From assembly GCF_018861145.1 (NCBI RefSeq), contig NZ_JAHKQT010000017.1:124001-188000 (forward strand): DNA of 64,000 nucleotides, given 5' to 3'. Made by a program: the position numbers and the translations under genes. Below, in pieces: positions 55,653 through 64,000 of this stretch. Source of the DNA: Poseidonibacter lekithochrous (GTDB lineage Bacteria; Campylobacterota; Campylobacteria; Campylobacterales; Arcobacteraceae). Every line of letters begins with the position of its first letter. The stretch's first letter is position 1. Below the pieces are notes generated by a model. That model was not told where the DNA came from. It saw only the letters and a list, made by a program, of their open reading frames with translations, and did not search any database.

Positions 55653-55680
55653 AAATAAGGAGAGTATTCTCTCCTTATTT
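55653..55680 (-). terminator. Intercistronic hairpin after pstS
   Basis: AAATAAGGAGAG pairs with CTCTCCTTATTT across a 4-base loop. On the minus strand it begins right at the pstS stop and is followed by a T-rich stretch. Probably a partial terminator or mRNA stabiliser that keeps pstS expression above that of downstream genes. Confidence 0.7.
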
Positions 55681-56739
55681 TTATTTGTGTTTTAAATCAG
55701 CTAATGTTAATTTATTTTTATTTTTTACGCTTGTTGCAATTTTATGTGCCATATCAGCTGGTAAAGGAATTAAACCGATTTCAGTTAAGATACCTTCTTG
55801 ACCAATCATTTTATCTGACATGAATAAGTCTACATATTTATTCATAGCTGGAACTTCTTTTGCATGAGAATTTTTGATATAGAAAAATAATGATCTAGAT
55901 ACTGGGTATTTAGATGATGAAATATTATCAGGAGTTGGATGTACACCATTAATAGTTGCACCTTGAACTTTATCGTCATTTTCTTCTAAGAAAGAGAATC
56001 CAAATACACCAAATGCATTTTTATTTTTTTCTAATTTTTGAACGATTAAGTTATCATTTTCACCAGCTTCAACATAAACACCATCAGTTCTTAAAATTGA
56101 ATATTTTTTATATTTTTTGTTTGCTTTTTTATCTGCTTTATAAAGATCTGTATATACAGCCATTTTTTTGAAAGTATTTTGTAATACTAATTCTTCAAAT
56201 GCATCTCTTGTACCAGATGATTTTGGTGGTCCATAAACAATAATCTCTCTATTTGGTAATGAAGCATCAATATCAGACCATTTTTTGTATGGGTTAGCGA
56301 TTAATGATTTACCATCTTTTGAAGGTACTTCTTTTGCAACTGCTAATGCTAAGTTAGTTTTAGAAATATCGAATGCTTTATTTGAAATAGACTGTGCAAA
56401 TGCAATTCCATCGTAACCAATTACTGCTTCTGTAATATCAGTAACTCCATTTTTTTCACACATTTGAAATTCAGTTGATTTCATTCTTCTTGATGCATTT
56501 GTAATATCTGGTGTATTTAAATCATTACCAGCACAAAATAATTTCATACCACCACCTGAACCAGTTGATTCAACTACAGGAGTAGGGAACTTTGTAGTTG
56601 CACCAAATTCTTCAGCTACTGAAGATGAAAAAGGATATACTGTTGATGATCCTACGATTTTAATTTGATCTCTTGCACTTAAACTTACTGTTAATGCTGC
56701 ACTTGCTAATAACGCTAATGATGTTTTTCTGATTGACAT
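55681..56739 (-). CDS. pstS: Phosphate-binding protein PstS
   Basis: A 352-residue periplasmic binding protein. The signal peptide is about 1-22 (SLALLASAALTVSLSA). The phosphate site shows GSSTVYPFSSSVAEEF (about 31-46), VESTGSGGGMKLFCAG and SGTRDAFEELV, the usual Ser/Thr/Asp/Arg ligands. It starts the phosphate cluster; an AACGGAGAAA ribosome site precedes the ATG. A Pho-box candidate lies 45-62 bases upstream. Confidence 0.95.
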   Translation of the reverse strand: MSIRKTSLALLASAALTVSLSARDQIKIVGSSTVYPFSSSVAEEFGATTKFPTPVVESTGSGGGMKLFCAGNDLNTPDITNASRRMKSTEFQMCEKNGVTDITEAVIGYDGIAFAQSISNKAFDISKTNLALAVAKEVPSKDGKSLIANPYKKWSDIDASLPNREIIVYGPPKSSGTRDAFEELVLQNTFKKMAVYTDLYKADKKANKKYKKYSILRTDGVYVEAGENDNLIVQKLEKNKNAFGVFGFSFLEENDDKVQGATINGVHPTPDNISSSKYPVSRSLFFYIKNSHAKEVPAMNKYVDLFMSDKMIGQEGILTEIGLIPLPADMAHKIATSVKNKNKLTLADLKHK

Positions 56740-56769
56740 ATTTTTCTCCGTATTAATTTTTATGAGTGA

Positions 56770-56775
56770 AGTTTA
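56770..56775 (-). promoter_or_regulatory. -10 box candidate (TAAACT, minus strand) for pstS
   Basis: AGTTTA on the plus strand, 8 bases beyond the pstS Pho-box candidate. TATTAA, three bases further upstream, is an alternative. Confidence 0.4.
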
Positions 56776-56783
56776 ATATGAGT

Positions 56784-56801
56784 TGATTACAATTTGGTTA
56801 C
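56784..56801 (-). promoter_or_regulatory. Pho-box candidate upstream of pstS
   Basis: On the minus strand GTAACCA-AATT-GTAATCA: two 7-base direct repeats with a 4-base spacer, 45 bases before the pstS ATG. The same arrangement occurs before pstC. Confidence 0.65.
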
Positions 56802-56866
56802 ATTGGAGATTATGTTAAATTTAAACTAAACGTAGTAAAATACATAAAACAATTTGAGGATAAGTA

Positions 56867-57421
56867 ATGAAAAAATTAGGGTTAAGTATACTTACAAGTA
56901 TTTGTTTATTTACAAGTTTAAATGCTTATGACAATTATGCAAGATATTCGATTTTATATTCTGTTCCAAGTGATTTGGAAGTAAAATCGGGGAGTGATAA
57001 AAGTGAAATAGGATTGAGTACTGCGTATTCTTTTGAAGTAGGATTAGGATTTGGACTTTCAGATAATTTTACATTAGAAACACAATATACATATAATACT
57101 GCAAAAATGGAAGAAGGAAAAGGAGATATGGATATTCATTCTTTATTTATAAATGGTATCTATAATATAAAACTTGATACAAGTTTAATTCATCCATATT
57201 TAGGTATTGGAGTTGGTCCTGCTTCTTATTCACTTAAAAGTGATAACGATGTTGTTTTAGGATATCAAGGATTTTTTGGGACAGCTTTTGATTTTGAACC
57301 TAATATACAGACATATATTGAATATAAATATAAAAAGTTTAATGATGTTCAATTAGATAATATTTCTTATGAAAATACAAATATTCATGCTATTGGAGTA
57401 GGTGTTAAAACTAAGTTTTAG
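56867..57421 (+). CDS. Outer-membrane beta-barrel protein
   Basis: A 184-residue exported protein with a signal peptide (about 1-20, ends LNAYD) and alternating amphipathic strands such as AYSFEVGLGFGLSDNFTLETQYTYN and HPYLGIGVGPASYSL, ending in Phe (GVGVKTKF), the beta-barrel assembly signal. This is the OmpW/OmpA-like small-barrel style; the exact family is not certain. It is divergent from pstS, so its promoter shares the region with the Pho-box candidate. Confidence 0.82.
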   Translation: MKKLGLSILTSICLFTSLNAYDNYARYSILYSVPSDLEVKSGSDKSEIGLSTAYSFEVGLGFGLSDNFTLETQYTYNTAKMEEGKGDMDIHSLFINGIYNIKLDTSLIHPYLGIGVGPASYSLKSDNDVVLGYQGFFGTAFDFEPNIQTYIEYKYKKFNDVQLDNISYENTNIHAIGVGVKTKF

Positions 57422-57435
57422 AAGTTCTCTTCTAA
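57418..57435. terminator. Hairpin between outer-membrane protein and small gene
   Basis: TTAGAAG, loop TTCT, CTTCTAA, followed by a T-rich stretch after a few bases. It includes the stop codon and lies between convergent genes. Confidence 0.4.
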
Positions 57436-57439
57436 GACT

Positions 57440-57625
57440 TTAATTTTTTAAATTAAACTTTTCTTCAAATTCTTTATATTCTCTTACAAATAATTCATCG
57501 CAATCAGCTGGTTTATAAATTACTGCTTTTACCCAAATATCATTTTCTTGGATTTTACAAAAATTTATTGTGATATATGATTCTTTATTTTTATAATGGA
57601 TATATGTTTGATTTAATTGTACCAT
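57440..57625 (-). CDS. DUF1653-like small protein
   Basis: A 61-residue protein whose pattern QTYIHYKNKESYITINFCKI...VKAVIYKPADCDELFVREYKEF resembles DUF1653, a small beta-strand family (Y-x-HYK-x-x-x-Y at the start, VVY and LWVR-x-x-x-F in the middle and end). No function is known for that family. The ribosome site is weak. It is just after prfA on the opposite side of a short gap. Confidence 0.55.
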   Translation of the reverse strand: MVQLNQTYIHYKNKESYITINFCKIQENDIWVKAVIYKPADCDELFVREYKEFEEKFNLKN

Positions 57626-57658
57626 TGTTTAAGTAGTTAAAAAAAGAACTAATGGATT

Positions 57659-58726
57659 TTATAATCCATTAGCCTCAATTAGTTTAGATTGATGATCAGC
57701 AATAAGAGGATCAATTACTTCATCAAATAAACCGTCATTCATAATATAGTCTAAACGATACAGAGTTAAATTGATTCTGTGATCACTTATTCTATTTTGC
57801 GGATAATTATATGTTCTAATTCTTCCACTTCTATCTCCGGTACCGACTTGTTCTTTTCTGTCAGCACCTTCTTTTTGCATTTTTTCTTGCATCTCTAAGT
57901 CATAAAGTCTAGCTTTTAAAACTTTCATAGCTTTATCTCTATTTTTATGCTGAGACTTTTGATCTTGGTTTGTTACTACAAGACCAGATGGAAGATGTGT
58001 GATTCTAACCGCTGAATCTGTAGTATTTACAGATTGACCACCATTTCCACTTGCTCTCATAACATCAATCTTAAGATCACCTGGATCAATGTCAATTTCA
58101 ATATCATCAACTTCAGGCATTACTGCAACTGTAATTGCTGATGTATGAACTCTTCCTTGTGATTCAGTAGCTGGAACTCTTTGAACTCTATGTGTACCAC
58201 CCTCAAATTTTAATTTTGAGAATACATGGTCACCTTTAATTAGAATTACAACTTCTTTATATCCACCAGATTCACTATCATTAGTGCTCATGATTTCAAC
58301 TTTCCAACCATTATTTTCTGCATATCTTAAGTACCCTCTAAAAAGGTCACCTACGAATATTGCAGCTTCATCACCACCAGCACCAGCTCTAAGTTCTAAA
58401 TAGATATTTTTATCGTCATTAGGATCTTTAGGAATCATTAGAAATTTAATATCTTCTTCTAATTCTGGTTTTTTAGGCTCCAAGTCTCTCAGCTCTTCTT
58501 TTGCAAGATCACCCAATTCATCATCGTCAAGAAGCATCTTATTCTCTTCTATATCTTCTAATAATTGAATGTATTCTTTAGCTTTATTAACAATAGGAGC
58601 GATACTTGCCTGCTCTTTAGAAAGAGCAGTCATTCTCTTTATATCACTAGTTATTTCTGAAGAACTTAACAATTCGTTAATTTCTTCAGCTCTATTAATA
58701 AAAGGCTGTAGTTTATCTTGTAGCAT
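57659..58726 (-). CDS. prfA: Peptide chain release factor 1
   Basis: A 355-residue class I release factor. The GGQ motif is at 229-231 ([10 protein letters not shown]), and the stop-codon recognition PAT motif at 185-187 identifies RF1 (UAA/UAG) rather than RF2 (SPF). It lies 15 bases after rpsT in the same direction, the usual Campylobacterota order. Confidence 0.97.
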   Translation of the reverse strand: MLQDKLQPFINRAEEINELLSSSEITSDIKRMTALSKEQASIAPIVNKAKEYIQLLEDIEENKMLLDDDELGDLAKEELRDLEPKKPELEEDIKFLMIPKDPNDDKNIYLELRAGAGGDEAAIFVGDLFRGYLRYAENNGWKVEIMSTNDSESGGYKEVVILIKGDHVFSKLKFEGGTHRVQRVPATESQGRVHTSAITVAVMPEVDDIEIDIDPGDLKIDVMRASGNGGQSVNTTDSAVRITHLPSGLVVTNQDQKSQHKNRDKAMKVLKARLYDLEMQEKMQKEGADRKEQVGTGDRSGRIRTYNYPQNRISDHRINLTLYRLDYIMNDGLFDEVIDPLIADHQSKLIEANGL

Positions 58727-58741
58727 ATGTACTAAAAGCTA

Positions 58742-59002
58742 TTATATAGCGTTTACTGCAAGTTGTAATCTAGATACTTTTCTTGCTGCAGTTCCTTTTT
58801 TAAGGATACCTTTAGATACACAATGGTGTAAATATTTGTTTGCTGTTTTAACTGCTGTTGTTGCAGCTTCTTTATCAGCAGCTTCGATTGCAGCGATTGC
58901 TGTCTTAGTTATGTTCTTGATTCTTGTTTTGTAGAATCTATTTCTTTCAGTCTTAACGATTGTTTGTCTAGCTCTTTTTTCTGCAGATTTATGATTTGCC
59001 AT
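58742..59002 (-). CDS. rpsT: 30S ribosomal protein bS20
   Basis: An 86-residue basic helical protein: [13 protein letters not shown] at the N terminus and [22 protein letters not shown] at the C terminus are S20 signatures. It is divergent from glmM and co-directional with prfA. Confidence 0.97.
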   Translation of the reverse strand: MANHKSAEKRARQTIVKTERNRFYKTRIKNITKTAIAAIEAADKEAATTAVKTANKYLHHCVSKGILKKGTAARKVSRLQLAVNAI

Positions 59003-59085
59003 TTTATTTAACCTCTTTGTAAAATTTTTAAGGGTAGAATGTTACCCAAAGCAACTTAAAGCAAGTTTAATTTTAGGAAGATTTA

Positions 59086-60420
59086 ATGAAACTATTCGGA
59101 ACAGATGGAGTTAGAGGGGAAGCTGGTACTTTTTTAGATGCAATGACTGTATTAAAATTAGCAAAAGCAGCTGGTATTTATTTTAGGAAACATTCAACAA
59201 CGAAGAGAATTCTTGTTGGGAAAGATACTAGAAGAAGTGGATATATGATTGAGAATGCATTAGTTAGTGGTCTTACAGCTGTGGGATATGATGTAATTCA
59301 AATAGGACCAATGCCAACACCTGCTATTGCATATTTAACAGAAAGTATGAGATGTGATGCTGGGATTATGATTTCTGCTTCTCACAATCCTTATGAAGAT
59401 AATGGAATTAAATTTTTTGATAACAAAGGTGATAAACTTGGAGTTGAGTGCGAAAAAAAAATAGAAAAAATTTTTAATGATAATGAAGCGATGATATCAG
59501 AGCAAGTTACGGGTAGAAATATTGGTGCTGCAAAAAGAATTAATGATGTTATTGGAAGATATATTGTTTCAATTAAAAGCTCATTTCCAAAAGATTTAAG
59601 TCTTCATGGGTTAAGAATTGTTCTTGATTGTGCAAATGGTGCAGCATATAAAGTTGGTCCTACAATTTTAGAAGAATTGGGTGCTGATGTTATTACTATA
59701 AATCATAAACCAGACGGTTTTAATATTAATGAAAATTGTGGTGCAATGCATCCTGAAGGTGTTGCAAAACTAGTTCGTGAATATAGAGCAGATATTGGAC
59801 TTGCACTTGATGGTGATGCTGATAGATTAGTTGTAGTTGATGAAAAAGGTGAAGTTGTTGATGGTGATAAATTAATAGGGGCACTTTGTGTTTATTTAAA
59901 TGATGAAAAACTATTACAAGGTAAAGGTTGTGTTACAACTGTAATGTCAAACCAAGCTTTAGAAGATTTTTTAGCAAAAGATAATATAAAATTGTATAGA
60001 TCAAACGTTGGTGATAAACATGTTCTTGAAGTAATGAAAAAAGAAAGTATTAACTTTGGTGGAGAACAAAGTGGACATGTAATTTTCTCTGATGTTGCAA
60101 AAACAGGAGATGGATTAGCCTCTGCTTTACAAGTATTAGCATTGATTTTAAGATCTGGTAAGAAAGCTAGTGAAGTATTAAATCCATTTGAGTTATATCC
60201 TCAAATTTTACATAATATGAAAGTTAGTGAAAAACCACCTTTAGAAGAAATTGCAGGTTTAGATGAAATAGTAAAACCTTTAAGAGATAAAGGGATGAGA
60301 GACTTAATAAGATATTCAGGAACTGAAAATAAAATTAGACTTCTTTTAGAAGGTAAAAATAAAAAAGATGTAGTTGATGGAATGGAAACATTAAAGGCAT
60401 TTTTCAAAAAAGCTTTATGA
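59086..60420 (+). CDS. glmM: Phosphoglucosamine mutase
   Basis: Converts glucosamine-6-phosphate to glucosamine-1-phosphate for peptidoglycan precursors. The 444-residue protein has the phosphoserine S99 in [17 protein letters not shown], the Mg-binding [13 protein letters not shown] and [10 protein letters not shown], and the C-terminal [21 protein letters not shown] precedes the ATG. The stop overlaps the lspA start by 4 bases (ATGA). Confidence 0.97.
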   Translation: MKLFGTDGVRGEAGTFLDAMTVLKLAKAAGIYFRKHSTTKRILVGKDTRRSGYMIENALVSGLTAVGYDVIQIGPMPTPAIAYLTESMRCDAGIMISASHNPYEDNGIKFFDNKGDKLGVECEKKIEKIFNDNEAMISEQVTGRNIGAAKRINDVIGRYIVSIKSSFPKDLSLHGLRIVLDCANGAAYKVGPTILEELGADVITINHKPDGFNINENCGAMHPEGVAKLVREYRADIGLALDGDADRLVVVDEKGEVVDGDKLIGALCVYLNDEKLLQGKGCVTTVMSNQALEDFLAKDNIKLYRSNVGDKHVLEVMKKESINFGGEQSGHVIFSDVAKTGDGLASALQVLALILRSGKKASEVLNPFELYPQILHNMKVSEKPPLEEIAGLDEIVKPLRDKGMRDLIRYSGTENKIRLLLEGKNKKDVVDGMETLKAFFKKAL

Positions 60421-60884
60421 ATAAAAAGTTAATTCTAACAATAATAATATTTGTAGTTTTATTTATAATTGACCAATTATTAAAATATGGATTTGCAAAT
60501 TTTGATTGGAATGTAAAAGGACCATATATGTCTTTGCATCTAGCATATAATTATGGTGTCGCTTTTTCAATGTTTTCTTTTCTTGCTGAATATTTAAAGT
60601 ATATACAATTAACAATGGTAATAGCAGGATTTATTTATTTACTTAAAAATAAAGAAATATTTGATGAATACTATTTGCCAATATCCTTACTTTTTGCGGG
60701 AGGATTATCTAATATTCTAGATAGATTTACTTATGGTGGAGTGGTTGATTACCTTTATTGGCATTATGGTTTTGAGTTTGCGATTTTTAATTTAGCAGAT
60801 ATTATTATAAATTGTGCAGTTGCAATAATCATTTTTATGCAAATAAAACAATGGCAACAAGAAAGAAAAGAAAAAAAGAATTAG
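60417..60884 (+). CDS. lspA: Lipoprotein signal peptidase
   Basis: An aspartic membrane protease, 155 residues, with four transmembrane helices. The catalytic pair lies in [24 protein letters not shown] and [11 protein letters not shown], where the two Asp residues are in conserved NxxDR and NxAD contexts. It processes lipoproteins such as the several lipobox proteins in this window. Coupled to glmM. Confidence 0.95.
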   Translation: MNKKLILTIIIFVVLFIIDQLLKYGFANFDWNVKGPYMSLHLAYNYGVAFSMFSFLAEYLKYIQLTMVIAGFIYLLKNKEIFDEYYLPISLLFAGGLSNILDRFTYGGVVDYLYWHYGFEFAIFNLADIIINCAVAIIIFMQIKQWQQERKEKKN

Positions 60885-60959
60885 TCCTAGATTTGGGAGC
60901 TTAAATTAAAGTTAGCTATAATGGCAAAAATATAATAAATTTTACGAAAAGAGATAAAT

Positions 60960-62240
60960 ATGGGTCAAACAATAACAGAAAAAATTTTTAGTGAACATGT
61001 AGGAAGAGAAGTATCTGCAGGTGAAATTGTAAGAAGTCCAATTGATATGGTAATTGGAAATGATATTACTACTCCAATTTCTATTAAAGCCTTTGAAGAC
61101 GGTGGTTTTGAAAAGTTAGCAAATCCAGATGGTTTTGCGATTGTACTTGATCACTTTATTCCTGCAAAAGATATTGCATCAGCAAATCAAGCAAAAATCT
61201 CTAGAGATTTTGCTTATAAACATGATTTAAAACATTTCTTTGATGAAAAAGATATGGGAATTGAACATGCTTTATTACCTGAAAAAGGATTAGTATTACC
61301 AGGTGATGTTATTATTGGGGCAGATTCACATACATGTACACATGGTGGACTTGGTGCATTTTCAACAGGTATGGGATCAACTGATATTTCATTTGGAATG
61401 ATTACTGGTGGTAACTGGTTTAAGGTTCCTGAATCAATTAAAGTTGTTTTCAATGGTAAACCAGCAGAACATGTAACTGGAAAAGATTTAATCCTTGAAA
61501 TTATTAGAATTTTAGGTGTTGATGGAGCTTTATATAAAGCTTTAGAATTTACAGGTGATGCAATTAAATATTTATCAATGGATGATAGATTCTCATTATG
61601 TAATATGGCAATTGAAGCAGGTGCCAAAAATGGTATTGTTGCATATGATGAAGTTACAGCAGAATTTTTAGCTCAAACAGCAGAATTAAATGGTGGATTA
61701 AGAGCTGAACCAAAAATTCATTATTCAGATGAGGATGCAGTTTACTGTAGAGAAATTGTAATTGATACTTCTAAATTAGAACCAGTTATTGCTTATCCTT
61801 TTTTACCTTCAAATGGTCATAGTGTTTCACAAGCAGTTGAAGATAAAATTAAAGTAGACCAAATATTTATTGGTTCTTGTACAAATGGTAGATTATCTGA
61901 TTTCAAAGTAGCAGCTGAAATTCTTGAAGGGAAAAAAGTTGCACGTCATGCTAGACTTATTTTAACACCAGGAACTCAAAAGATTCTACGAGATGCAACA
62001 AAAGCGGGATATATTGATATTCTTGTTGATGCAGGTGGTGTTGTATCTAATCCTACATGTGGAGCATGTTTAGGTGGATATATGGGAATTTTAGGTGATG
62101 ATGAAGTATGTGTATCTACTACTAACAGAAACTTTGTAGGAAGAATGGGTTCAAGAAGTTCAAAAATTTATCTTGCTAACTCAGCAGTTGCAGCAGCATC
62201 TGCTATTTCAGGATACATTACAGACCCAAGAGGTCTTTAA
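60960..62240 (+). CDS. leuC: 3-isopropylmalate dehydratase large subunit
   Basis: An aconitase-family enzyme, 426 residues, with ADSHTCTHGGLGAFSTGMGSTD (cluster/active-site segment), the cluster cysteines in SCTNGRLSDF and CGACLGG, and RNFVGRMGS near the end. The length and the archaeal-type signature match the short LeuC of Campylobacterota; homoaconitase activity is a possible alternative. The small subunit leuD is not visible. It overlaps mobA by one base. Confidence 0.9.
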   Translation: MGQTITEKIFSEHVGREVSAGEIVRSPIDMVIGNDITTPISIKAFEDGGFEKLANPDGFAIVLDHFIPAKDIASANQAKISRDFAYKHDLKHFFDEKDMGIEHALLPEKGLVLPGDVIIGADSHTCTHGGLGAFSTGMGSTDISFGMITGGNWFKVPESIKVVFNGKPAEHVTGKDLILEIIRILGVDGALYKALEFTGDAIKYLSMDDRFSLCNMAIEAGAKNGIVAYDEVTAEFLAQTAELNGGLRAEPKIHYSDEDAVYCREIVIDTSKLEPVIAYPFLPSNGHSVSQAVEDKIKVDQIFIGSCTNGRLSDFKVAAEILEGKKVARHARLILTPGTQKILRDATKAGYIDILVDAGGVVSNPTCGACLGGYMGILGDDEVCVSTTNRNFVGRMGSRSSKIYLANSAVAAASAISGYITDPRGL

Positions 62241-62842
62241 TGTCTAAAGTTTCTATTTCTTCAAAAATCCCTTGTGTGATTTTATGTGGGGGTAGAAGCT
62301 CAAGAATGGGAGAAGATAAATCTCTTCTTCCTTTTTCTACATACTCCTCACTAACTGAATATCAATATAATAAGCTTAAAAACAATTTTGAAGACGTGTA
62401 TATCTCTTCAAAAGTAGATAAATTTGGTTTTCTTTCTGAAAAAGAAAAATATTTAATCCTTGATAAAGGTGAAATATTCTCTCCAATTGTTGCTTTGGAA
62501 ACTATTTTACAAACAATAAAAACTTCAAAAGTATTTATAATTACTGTTGATACTCCTTTAGTATCTCTTGATTCAATAAATGAATTACTCAGCAAATCAA
62601 AAGAATATGATATATGTGTTGCAAGAACACAAAGAACCCATAATCTATGTGGTGTATTCTCTACAAGTTTAGTTAAATTTATAAATAAAATGTTAATAGA
62701 AGATATTCATAAAGTTAATTATTTACTTAGAAATAATAATACTAACTATATAGATTTTCCTAATGATGATGAGTTTATTAATTTAAATAATAAAGATGAA
62801 TATATACGAGCTCTAAATATTATAAGTAAATCTAATAACTAA
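62240..62842 (+). CDS. mobA: Molybdenum cofactor guanylyltransferase
   Basis: A 200-residue nucleotidyltransferase with the GTP-binding loop ILCGGRSSRMGEDKSLLPF (about 13-31) and the Asp-containing FIITVDTPLVS (about 92-102). It attaches GMP to molybdopterin, for DMSO reductase-type enzymes. The ATG begins within the leuC stop codon, so the two are translationally coupled. Confidence 0.92.
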   Translation: MSKVSISSKIPCVILCGGRSSRMGEDKSLLPFSTYSSLTEYQYNKLKNNFEDVYISSKVDKFGFLSEKEKYLILDKGEIFSPIVALETILQTIKTSKVFIITVDTPLVSLDSINELLSKSKEYDICVARTQRTHNLCGVFSTSLVKFINKMLIEDIHKVNYLLRNNNTNYIDFPNDDEFINLNNKDEYIRALNIISKSNN

Positions 62843-62930
62843 TCTTGTGTAAAACAAGCTAGATAAAAGTTCCTTATTATTTACTTTTTGGTATCCTAAA
62901 ACAATAGAATAATTATGTAAAAGGATATTT

Positions 62931-64000
62931 ATGTCAAAAAATGAATTAGATAAAGCATTAGAATTAGTTGATGCAGAAGCAAAAAAAATTGGAATTTCAA
63001 GAAGAGAAGCTTTTAAATTAGCTGGTCTTGGTTCTGCTGCATATTTAATGGGTGGAACTAGTGAATCACAAGCTGCTACTGTTGCTCAAGCTAGTGAAGC
63101 AAAAGGTAAAATCTTAATCATTGGTGGTGGTTTAGCTGGAATGTCAACTGCAGCAAGATTAGCTACTACTTTAACAAGCCCTGATATCACTGTGATTGAA
63201 CCTCTTAGTAAATCAGTTTCATATCAAGCTGGAACTACATTAGTTGCTGGTGGAATATATGAAAAGTCTGATATCCTTTATAATACAAAAGATTTTTTAC
63301 CTGCAGGTGTAAAACTAATTAAAGATAGTGCAGTTGAATTTAACCCTGATGCTAATAAAGTAGTTTTAGGTTCAGGTGAAACATTAAGTTATGATTTTTT
63401 AGTTATTGCTGCTGGAATTACTCTTGATTTTGGAAAAATTAAGGGATTAGAAGAAGTTGGAGATGCTTATACTGCTGGAGATTCTTCGAAAATATTAAAA
63501 GCATTTGGAGATTCTGGAATTACCTCTATATATAATACAGATACAGCAGAAGCTACATGGATTCAGATGCAAAAGTTTATTCAAAAAGCAAAAAATGGAG
63601 AGAAAGTAAAAGGTATTTTTACTCATCCTAGTACTGCGATTAAGTGTGGTGGAGCTCCAAAAAAAATAATGAATTTAACTCATTCTAGATTAGTAGAAGC
63701 TGGTGCACGAGATAATGCTGAATTAAGATATTATGTAAATGGTAGCAATATGTTTGGTGTTAAAGAATATCATGATGCTATTTTAAAACAATTTGAAGTA
63801 AGAAATCTTAAATGGAATTACAAGCATAATTTAACAGCTGTTGATATTAAAAATAAAACGGCATTTTTTGACAAAAGATGGGATGAAAAAGGTCCTTATG
63901 ATGAAGATTTAGAAGAATACTCAACTATTACAAAACATCAAGAAGTAGAAGTACCTTTTGATTTTATGCATATTACTCCACCAATGAAAGCACCAGATGT
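62931..64000 (+). CDS. Tat-exported sulfide:quinone oxidoreductase, type II-like (3' end missing)
   Basis: The frame begins at ATG 62931 with AAAGGA 8 bases upstream, and 356 residues are visible before the window edge. A twin-arginine motif ISRREAF (R24, R25) with a following hydrophobic stretch marks it for Tat export. The FAD loop is ILIIGGGLAGMSTAARLA (about 61-78). The IKCGGAPKKIM segment with C239 and the NMFGVKEYHDAILK region resemble eukaryotic-type (type II) SQOR, where the equivalent cysteine forms part of the redox disulfide. The enzyme would oxidise sulfide and feed electrons to quinone. Export by Tat is unusual for type II enzymes. Confidence 0.85.
   Translation, partial: MSKNELDKALELVDAEAKKIGISRREAFKLAGLGSAAYLMGGTSESQAATVAQASEAKGKILIIGGGLAGMSTAARLATTLTSPDITVIEPLSKSVSYQAGTTLVAGGIYEKSDILYNTKDFLPAGVKLIKDSAVEFNPDANKVVLGSGETLSYDFLVIAAGITLDFGKIKGLEEVGDAYTAGDSSKILKAFGDSGITSIYNTDTAEATWIQMQKFIQKAKNGEKVKGIFTHPSTAIKCGGAPKKIMNLTHSRLVEAGARDNAELRYYVNGSNMFGVKEYHDAILKQFEVRNLKWNYKHNLTAVDIKNKTAFFDKRWDEKGPYDEDLEEYSTITKHQEVEVPFDFMHITPPMKAPD

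Overview
The window is a chromosomal segment of a very AT-rich Gram-negative bacterium, most likely a member of the Arcobacteraceae (Campylobacterota). This is inferred from the low G+C, the protein style, A-rich/AAGGA ribosome sites, TATAAT -10 boxes, and the gene mix: cobalamin-dependent MetH, LuxS, fused HisIE, a Tat-exported sulfide:quinone oxidoreductase, and a pyruvate dehydrogenase complex instead of the POR enzyme usual in Campylobacter and Helicobacter. Genes are packed tightly on both strands. No gap reaches 300 bases, and I saw no tRNA, rRNA, CRISPR array, insertion sequence or prophage.

Layout. 1-3400 (minus): edge-truncated HDOD protein, ApbE flavin transferase and a NosR-type membrane flavo-iron-sulfur protein. 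3553-5278 (plus): Mrp and a small exported repeat protein. 5381-8443 (minus): ilvE, SPFH protein, small exported protein, hisIE. 8597-11713: lipoprotein, ribA, znuA and a methyltransferase, tied together by three copies of a 15-bp palindrome that looks like a Zur/Fur-family operator. 11866-16214 (plus): metH and a DMT permease. 16267-19061: peroxiredoxin divergent from rhodanese, AraC regulator and LysE exporter, with a duplicated palindrome between the divergent genes. 19112-25666: hemerythrin-PAS-GGDEF-EAL sensor, YqhD-like dehydrogenase with a convergent YqhC-like AraC regulator, CNNM-type membrane protein, and a conserved membrane protein. 25678-28481 (minus): luxS, a small Rossmann-like protein, an MnmD-like tRNA methyltransferase, an N-formylglutamate amidohydrolase-like protein and a bacterial Kunitz (BPTI) lipoprotein. 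28693-31285 (plus): an AAA ATPase/HNH nuclease pair resembling Septu (PtuA-PtuB), the only recognisable defence module here.

31289-35763 (minus): small membrane protein, DUF1439 lipoprotein, AbrB-type membrane protein and a Cache chemoreceptor. 35934-44496 is a central-carbon block: aceE-aceF-lpdA leftward, and a LipM/LplA-type protein, lipA and malate dehydrogenase rightward from a shared AT-rich promoter region, so PDH and its cofactor supply are head to head. 44542-47642: HAD phosphatase, orphan peptide-binding protein, rpsI and rplM. 47719-56739 (minus) is a complete phosphate regulon: pstS, an EAL-CBS-GGDEF gene, pstC, pstA, pstB, phoU, psiE-like, response regulator, histidine kinase. 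Matching 7-4-7 direct-repeat Pho-box candidates lie upstream of both pstS and pstC. 56867-62842: outer-membrane protein, DUF1653-like protein, prfA, rpsT, glmM, lspA, leuC, mobA. The right edge cuts a sulfide:quinone oxidoreductase.

The observations I rate highest are the Kunitz lipoprotein with BPTI-like cysteine spacing and a P1 lysine, the c-di-GMP gene inside the pst cluster with its duplicated Pho boxes, the TGCAACTWAGTTGCA operator network, the Septu-like pair, and the unrecognised secreted repeat protein at 4919-5278.
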